The translations under genes and the position numbers were made by a program. Below the pieces are notes generated by a model. The model was not told where the DNA came from. It saw only the letters and a list, made by a program, of their open reading frames with translations, and did not search any database. Below, one piece after another: positions 59,549 through 64,000 of a stretch of 64,000 nt of DNA. Source of the stretch: Branchiostoma floridae (Eukaryota > Chordata > Leptocardii > Amphioxiformes > Branchiostomatidae). The stretch spans positions 19,256,918-19,320,917 of the forward strand of contig NC_049982.1 of NCBI RefSeq assembly GCF_000003815.2. Reading direction: 5' to 3'. How positions within the stretch are numbered: position 1 is the stretch's first letter; each line of letters starts with the position of its first letter.

Positions 59549-62323
59549 TAGTAAAGGCACTCGTCGGTCTCGCAGGACCATGAGTAGTACTAATTCTACA
59601 CAATGCACTTATTGTTTGTTTTTACGTTTTGAGCGTCTCTGTTCTGATGCAAGTCTCTGCTTTGCTTCCCCCCGTTTCAGTCCCTCCTTGACTTCCTGTC
59701 TCCAAAGAGTTCTGTTTGCTGCAAGTGACTCCCATGTGTTGATGCTCATGTCAAGGGCCTTTAAGTCCCGTTTGATAACATCCTTAAAACGTAGATGGGG
59801 ACGGCCACGTGTTCTTGTCCCAGTAGCCAGTTCACTGTACAATAAATCCTTTGGAATCCTCCCATCTGGCATACGGCACACATGCCCAATCCAGCGAAGT
59901 CTTCGCTGCGTCAGCAGTGTGTACATACTAGGAATATTAGCACGTGTGAGTACATCTACATTGGTGACATAATCACTCCACTTGATATGAAGGATTCTAC
60001 GCAAGCAACGCATGTGAAATGTGTTGAGTTTCCTTTCCTGACTTGTGTATAGGGACCATGTTTCGCTGCCATAAAGCAGAACACTGAGAACACACGCCCT
60101 ATAAACAGCAATCTTTGTGTGAATTGTGAGTTTCTGATTTCCCCAGACTCTCTTTTGTAGTCTGGCAAAAGTAGTTGCTGCTCGTCCTATTTTACAATTT
60201 ATTTCAGCTTCCAGGGAGAGGTTGTCTGTCACAGTGGACCCTAGGTAAGTAAACTTGGGAACTACTTCTAACTCATAATTGTTGATGGTGACTGCTGGGG
60301 GGTGATCCACTCCCTGGCACATCACTTGTGTTTTCTTTATACTTATGGTCAAGCTGAAGTCCTGACAGGCAGCAGAGAATTTGTCCAACAGTGTTTGTAG
60401 TTTGTTCACAGAGTGAGCTGCCAGTGCAGCATCATCTGCAAACAGAAGATCTCTGATAAGTACTTCACGGATTTTGGTTTTGGCTTTAAGCCTGGCCAAG
60501 TTGAAAAGTTTCCCATCTGATCTGGTATGGAGGTAAACTCCTTCGGCTGAAGAGCCGAAAGCATGTTTCAGCATGACTGCAAAGAAAATGCCGAACAAGG
60601 TAGGGGCCAATACGCAACCCTGCTTTACCCCGCTGCGGATGTCAAAAGCTTCAGAGGACGATCCATCAAACTGGACGATTCCTTTCATACCTGTGTGAAA
60701 GGACTGGATCATTCTGAGAAGTTTTGGAGGGCATCCAATCCTGGCAAGTATTTTGAATAGGCCATCTCTGCTGACAAGATCAAAAGCTTTTGTTAGATCT
60801 ATGAACGCAATATAAAGGGGTTGTCTCTGTTCTCTGCATTTTTCTTGTAACTGTCGGAGGGAGAATATCATGTCAATGGTGGAGCGCTCCGACCTGAAGC
60901 CGCATTGGGACTCCGGATACACTCTGTCAGCAAGTCGCTGCAGCCGACCTAGGACCACCCGTGCAAAGATTTTCCCCACAATACTGAGTAAGGAAATTCT
61001 GCGATAATTATTACAATCGCTTCTATCTCCTTTATTTTTGTATAATGTGACAATGTTTGAGTCTTTCATGTCCTGTGGTATCTCTCCCTCCTCCCAGCAT
61101 TGACACAGTATATCATGCAGTTCAGGCAGCAGTACACCTTTTGCATTCTTGATGACCTCAGGAGGTATTCCATCCATACCAGGTGCTTTACCTGAGCGCA
61201 GGCTGTCGACAGCTTTACTCATCTCCTCCACTGTTGGTACTGCATCCAGTTCCCACAAAACAGACAGAGTCTCGATGCTGTCCAGTGCTGTCTCATTTAT
61301 GGTATTTTCCCTTGCATACAGCTCTGAGTAATGTTCTAGCCACCTTTCCATCTGCTTCCCTCTGTCGGTAATTGTTTCACCAGACAGAGACTTTAGAGGT
61401 GCGGAGCCATTTTGTGTCGGTCCAATGGCTTTCTTAATCCCCTCGTACATACCACGGATGTTGCCTGTTTCGGCTGATGACTGAATGCTTTTGCAGAGAT
61501 CAAGCCAGAATTTGTTTGCGCACTGTCGAGCCATGCGCTGGACTTTGCTCCTGGCAGTTCCCAGGACTTGCAAGGTAAGCTGACTGGGTGAGCGTTTATG
61601 CTCCAGAAGTGCAGTACGCTTTTCTTCAATGACCACATTTAGTTCACTTGCATACTCCTCAAACCAATCTTGGGTCTTTCCCTGCTTTTTTCCAAAGACA
61701 CCTAATGCTGTACGGTGGAGTGTGTCTCTGAGGTAACTCCACCTCTGCTCAGCGTTTTCACTCGCAGGTTTCTTGAGGAGAGCGGCTTCTAGAGCCTCTG
61801 TGAATTCCTCTACTTTCTCTGGTATCTGTGTTTTCCTGGCATCTATACGGATTTTACCAGGTGGTTTGGAGCGATGGATCTTTTTTGGTGTAAGTCTGAT
61901 TGTACAGCAAACCAGGGAGTGGTCAGTGTCACAGTCAGCACTGTGATAGGAGCGGGTGAGTAAGACATCGCTTAAGTGACAGCGTCTCACAATAACCAGG
62001 TCTAGTTGGTGCCAATGTTTGGAGCGCGGGTGGCGCCAGGATACCTTGTGCTGTGGTTTTGTGTTGAAGAAGGAGTTTGTAATGCACAGATCATTGATAG
62101 TGCAGAACTCGAGCAGACGTTGCCCATTGTCATTTATGTTGCCAACACTGTGTTCACAAGAAGAAACTAAGGATGAGTTCTACTGCCAACTCCAGACTAC
62201 CATTCAAGGTATACCCAAGCAGGAAAAGCTCCTATTACTGGGCGACTTCAATGCCCGCGTGGGTGCTGATTATGACTCCTGGCCGAATTGCCTCGGAAAA
62301 TTTGGTGTTGGCAACATAAATGA
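59549..62323 (-). mobile_element. LINE insertion, 5'-truncated and 5'-inverted
   Basis: CAGATGGTACC flanks it on both sides (59538-59548 and 62324-62334). Copy 1 has a single CAGATAGTACC at 31935-31945, the empty site. The element runs on the minus strand, except that its 5' part (about 62145-62323) is flipped: the endonuclease motif GDFNARVG reads on the plus strand while the rest reads on the minus. The stretch encoding VGNIND occurs on both sides of the flip. Such inversions arise by twin priming. There is no poly(A) tail at the 3' end. Confidence 0.92.
59609..61990 (-). CDS. LINE reverse transcriptase, open frame
   Basis: A 793-codon open frame (open further upstream to about 62157, through the end of the endonuclease: NGQRLLEF, SWRHPRSKHWHQLDLVIV). 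RT motifs in order: GKAPGMDGIPPEVI, NYRRISLLS, CGFRSERSTIDMIF, AFIDLTKAFD, GVKQGCVLAP and the catalytic LLFADDAAL. A C-terminal segment (RRLRWIGHVCRMPDGRIPK, GRPHLRFKDVIKRDLK, LAANRTLWR) follows. It has no internal stop, so the insertion is young. The clade was not resolved (RTE-like or Jockey-group). It cannot retrotranspose alone because the endonuclease is cut and inverted. Confidence 0.93.
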   Translation of the reverse strand: MRRCHLSDVLLTRSYHSADCDTDHSLVCCTIRLTPKKIHRSKPPGKIRIDARKTQIPEKVEEFTEALEAALLKKPASENAEQRWSYLRDTLHRTALGVFGKKQGKTQDWFEEYASELNVVIEEKRTALLEHKRSPSQLTLQVLGTARSKVQRMARQCANKFWLDLCKSIQSSAETGNIRGMYEGIKKAIGPTQNGSAPLKSLSGETITDRGKQMERWLEHYSELYARENTINETALDSIETLSVLWELDAVPTVEEMSKAVDSLRSGKAPGMDGIPPEVIKNAKGVLLPELHDILCQCWEEGEIPQDMKDSNIVTLYKNKGDRSDCNNYRRISLLSIVGKIFARVVLGRLQRLADRVYPESQCGFRSERSTIDMIFSLRQLQEKCREQRQPLYIAFIDLTKAFDLVSRDGLFKILARIGCPPKLLRMIQSFHTGMKGIVQFDGSSSEAFDIRSGVKQGCVLAPTLFGIFFAVMLKHAFGSSAEGVYLHTRSDGKLFNLARLKAKTKIREVLIRDLLFADDAALAAHSVNKLQTLLDKFSAACQDFSLTISIKKTQVMCQGVDHPPAVTINNYELEVVPKFTYLGSTVTDNLSLEAEINCKIGRAATTFARLQKRVWGNQKLTIHTKIAVYRACVLSVLLYGSETWSLYTSQERKLNTFHMRCLRRILHIKWSDYVTNVDVLTRANIPSMYTLLTQRRLRWIGHVCRMPDGRIPKDLLYSELATGTRTRGRPHLRFKDVIKRDLKALDMSINTWESLAANRTLWRQEVKEGLKRGEAKQRLASEQRRSKRKNKQ

Positions 62324-63068
62324 CAGATGGTACCATTACCGCTCATAAGAATCATCCCCTGTATTTTTTACTTATAGTACATGTAGACATCAAAAGGTTT
62401 CTTAAGTTTAATATTGAGGTTACATGTCAATGTCAAGCCAAGATATTTCAGCCTAGTGTCTTGGAAACTAAGAGGATAGAAAAAAAAATCATGCTAAATT
62501 TAGGGCCCATGAAACTAACATAAATGGGGATTCCAAAATACTGTCATCCATGTCTCCTGACAAAAGCAATCAGGAAAGAAAGAGAAAAAATGACAAAGGA
62601 AGAGTTCACAGAATATTATGTGAATAGATACAAGAGCCTGACCAAGTCAAAATCGATGGGGTCGTATGATGCCAACTCCTCATCTGTTACCGGGGCGACC
62701 ATCTCGTTGATACCTGGCACCTTGATGTTTCCCTTTGTGTCCACCAGACTGGACATCAGACCTATCAGGTCAGTCATGGCCTCATGGCTGGACATGGGGG
62801 GAGAATAATTTCTTAGTAATGACATATCTGTGATAACATACAGTGGAATTGAAAATTGCATGGGTGTACGCAGAGGGCCTTAAAATGTCTGGACAAATCC
62901 TGCACTTACTGGCATTTTTCCATTAAAAAGAATGACTTTGATGACAGCAATGACAGAGAAAGTGTTCTTTGTTGTTTGAAGGAATTTCACAGAGCACATG
63001 GGTGTTGAAGTCAGGAAGTGGCATGTCCAATGCTATGATGTTTTTTGAGACAGATAATACTTCACGAG

Positions 63069-64000
63069 TAGTGGTGCGTACCGAAGCTCACATTCCGGTT
63101 CAGGTCCGGACTCGAGTCCAAAGATTCCGGTTCAGGTCCGGACTTATAAGTCCGGTTTTTGATGGTCGCTAATTTTCCCATATAGACACAAGCATAAAGC
63201 GACTTGCTCTAGGCGACCCATAATTCCGGCGCCTGCAACCACTTCTCGACCGGGCCGAATGCTATCAAAATATTGCCAAAGATGACTGCATCATTTTCAC
63301 ATGTGTAGAAACATCGATTTTTAATTATAACTATCGGGAAATCACGGCAAAATTCGACTTTTCCGCTTGCTTTTTGTGACGGCCCGAAATTTCAGTAGCG
63401 CTTGCGAGGTCATAGCGGTCAATGGGATAGCCTACTGTAATGCGGGTAGAAATGATGCGTGCGGTGTTTTTATACTCTACATTCAACCTTCCAAATTAAT
63501 TGTAAATTCATTCGTTACAGAGATAAACAAAAGAAGTATAAAATAACTTTATAAACTTAAATTTTTTTTTAAAATTAAAACGTGTCGGTGTTTCTTTTTA
63601 ACAAGCTGCTCGCCCATGCTTTCAGTGAAGTATCCCGGCAAGCGGCAAATGTCAACAGTCGCGGAGATTTGTTTTAGCTTGTTTATCTCGCAAATTTTCT
63701 TCATTTTCAGAAAATATGGGACTTAAAACCCATACCAGGAGATAAATAAATCCGCATACGTTATTTTCATAGGTAATACAGTCAAACCTGTATTAGCGGC
63801 CACCTTTGCATAACGGCCACCTGCCCATAGTGGCCACTTTTTGTCGGTCCCTTGGATTCGTAATGATTAAGAAATAGGCTTAGCGGCCACCTGTCCAACG
63901 CGGCCACGGCCACACGATTTCCGGTCCCGCAGGTACAAAAACACTGCCGATTACGGCCACGCGGACCGCTGATCTATGTTCGGCACGCGTTCGGCCATAT
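63069..64000. other. Transposon-like tail, no homology to copy 1
   Basis: Just past the breakpoint a GATTCCGGTTCAGGTCCGGAC-type unit is repeated twice (about 63094-63142). From 63780 a degenerate GCGGCCACC motif recurs many times after CAGTCAAACCTGTATTAGC, the layout of a DNA-transposon terminus with subterminal repeats. The middle is AT-rich. No coding frame is supported. Confidence 0.5.

Larger units (their letters stand above)
56907..62787 (-). pseudogene. CNDP2: CNDP2 second copy, 3' half only
   Basis: Seven exon positions are present: 62643-62787, 59380-59479, 58896-59067, 58098-58183, then 57611-57777 (13a) or 57393-57559 (13b), then 56907-56954. Each is open and correctly spliced, and differences from copy 1 are mostly synonymous (one Leu to Ile in the second-longest exon). 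The first eight exons, with the promoter and the metal-site motifs GHLDVQP and STDDK, are absent: homology stops 32 bp before exon 8 would begin to be read. A LINE and a SINE-like element lie in its introns. As it stands it cannot encode an active enzyme, unless the upstream exons lie beyond 64000. Confidence 0.8.
45433..63068 (+). repeat. Segmental duplication, copy 2 (17.6 kb)
   Basis: Matches 17628-32672. It is longer mainly because of a LINE (59549-62323) and a SINE-like insertion (about 58280-58662), both absent from copy 1, and it carries its own 414-N gap. From 49800 to about 53620 the offset to copy 1 is constant at 27,287, so that part has no net indel. Confidence 0.97.

Overview
The window is animal nuclear DNA: multi-exon genes with GT-AG introns, poly(A) signals, TATA boxes, MITEs and a LINE. 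The gene set (C6orf89-like, NOX5-like, dermatopontin-like, LIPT1, CNDP2-like, a secreted GH1 glycosidase, MOGS), the compact introns and the near-identical second copy of 15 kb suggest an invertebrate deuterostome. A lancelet (Branchiostoma) is the best guess, but this is inferred from gene content and not proven. Two N gaps (45333-45432, 47785-48198) show it is a draft scaffold. All exon structures were built by hand from splice sites, codon phase and remembered family similarity; no search was run.

Layout. 1-2.5 kb: retroelement remnant (partial minus-strand ORF, upstream tandem repeats) and a dispersed repeat. 3.58-6.99 kb (+): C6orf89-like Golgi membrane protein, six exons. 8.22-14.30 kb (+): NOX5-like NADPH oxidase core, ten exons. 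16.35-17.40 and 18.67-20.13 kb (+): two tandem dermatopontin-family genes, each with a signal peptide, three exons and a TATA box. 20.51-25.27 kb (+): LIPT1-like lipoyltransferase, eleven exons. 26.34-27.44 kb (+): a 111-residue unrecognised protein. 29.64-37.89 kb (-): CNDP2-like metallodipeptidase with 14 coding positions, one of which exists as two tandem alternative exons. 39.18-42.34 kb (+): secreted GH1 beta-glycosidase. 44.25-45.13 kb (+): first exon of MOGS, cut by a gap.

After the first gap, 45433-63068 repeats 17628-32672 in the same orientation. It holds second copies of dermatopontin-2 (last exon in a gap), LIPT1 (exon 1 partly in a gap and frameshifted), the small gene, and only the last seven exons of CNDP2. 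The second copy also carries a 5'-inverted LINE with a target-site duplication and a tRNA-headed SINE-like insertion, both absent from copy 1. It ends abruptly in a repetitive, transposon-like tail (63069-64000). It is either a real segmental duplication or an alternative haplotype placed in tandem by the assembler; the sequence alone does not decide.

The genes are not an operon-like system. LIPT1 and the small gene converge on CNDP2, and the dermatopontin genes are a local tandem family. The most interesting biology is the pair of 167-nt alternative CNDP2 exons encoding the active-site segment, preserved in both copies, which can only be used one at a time without a frameshift.
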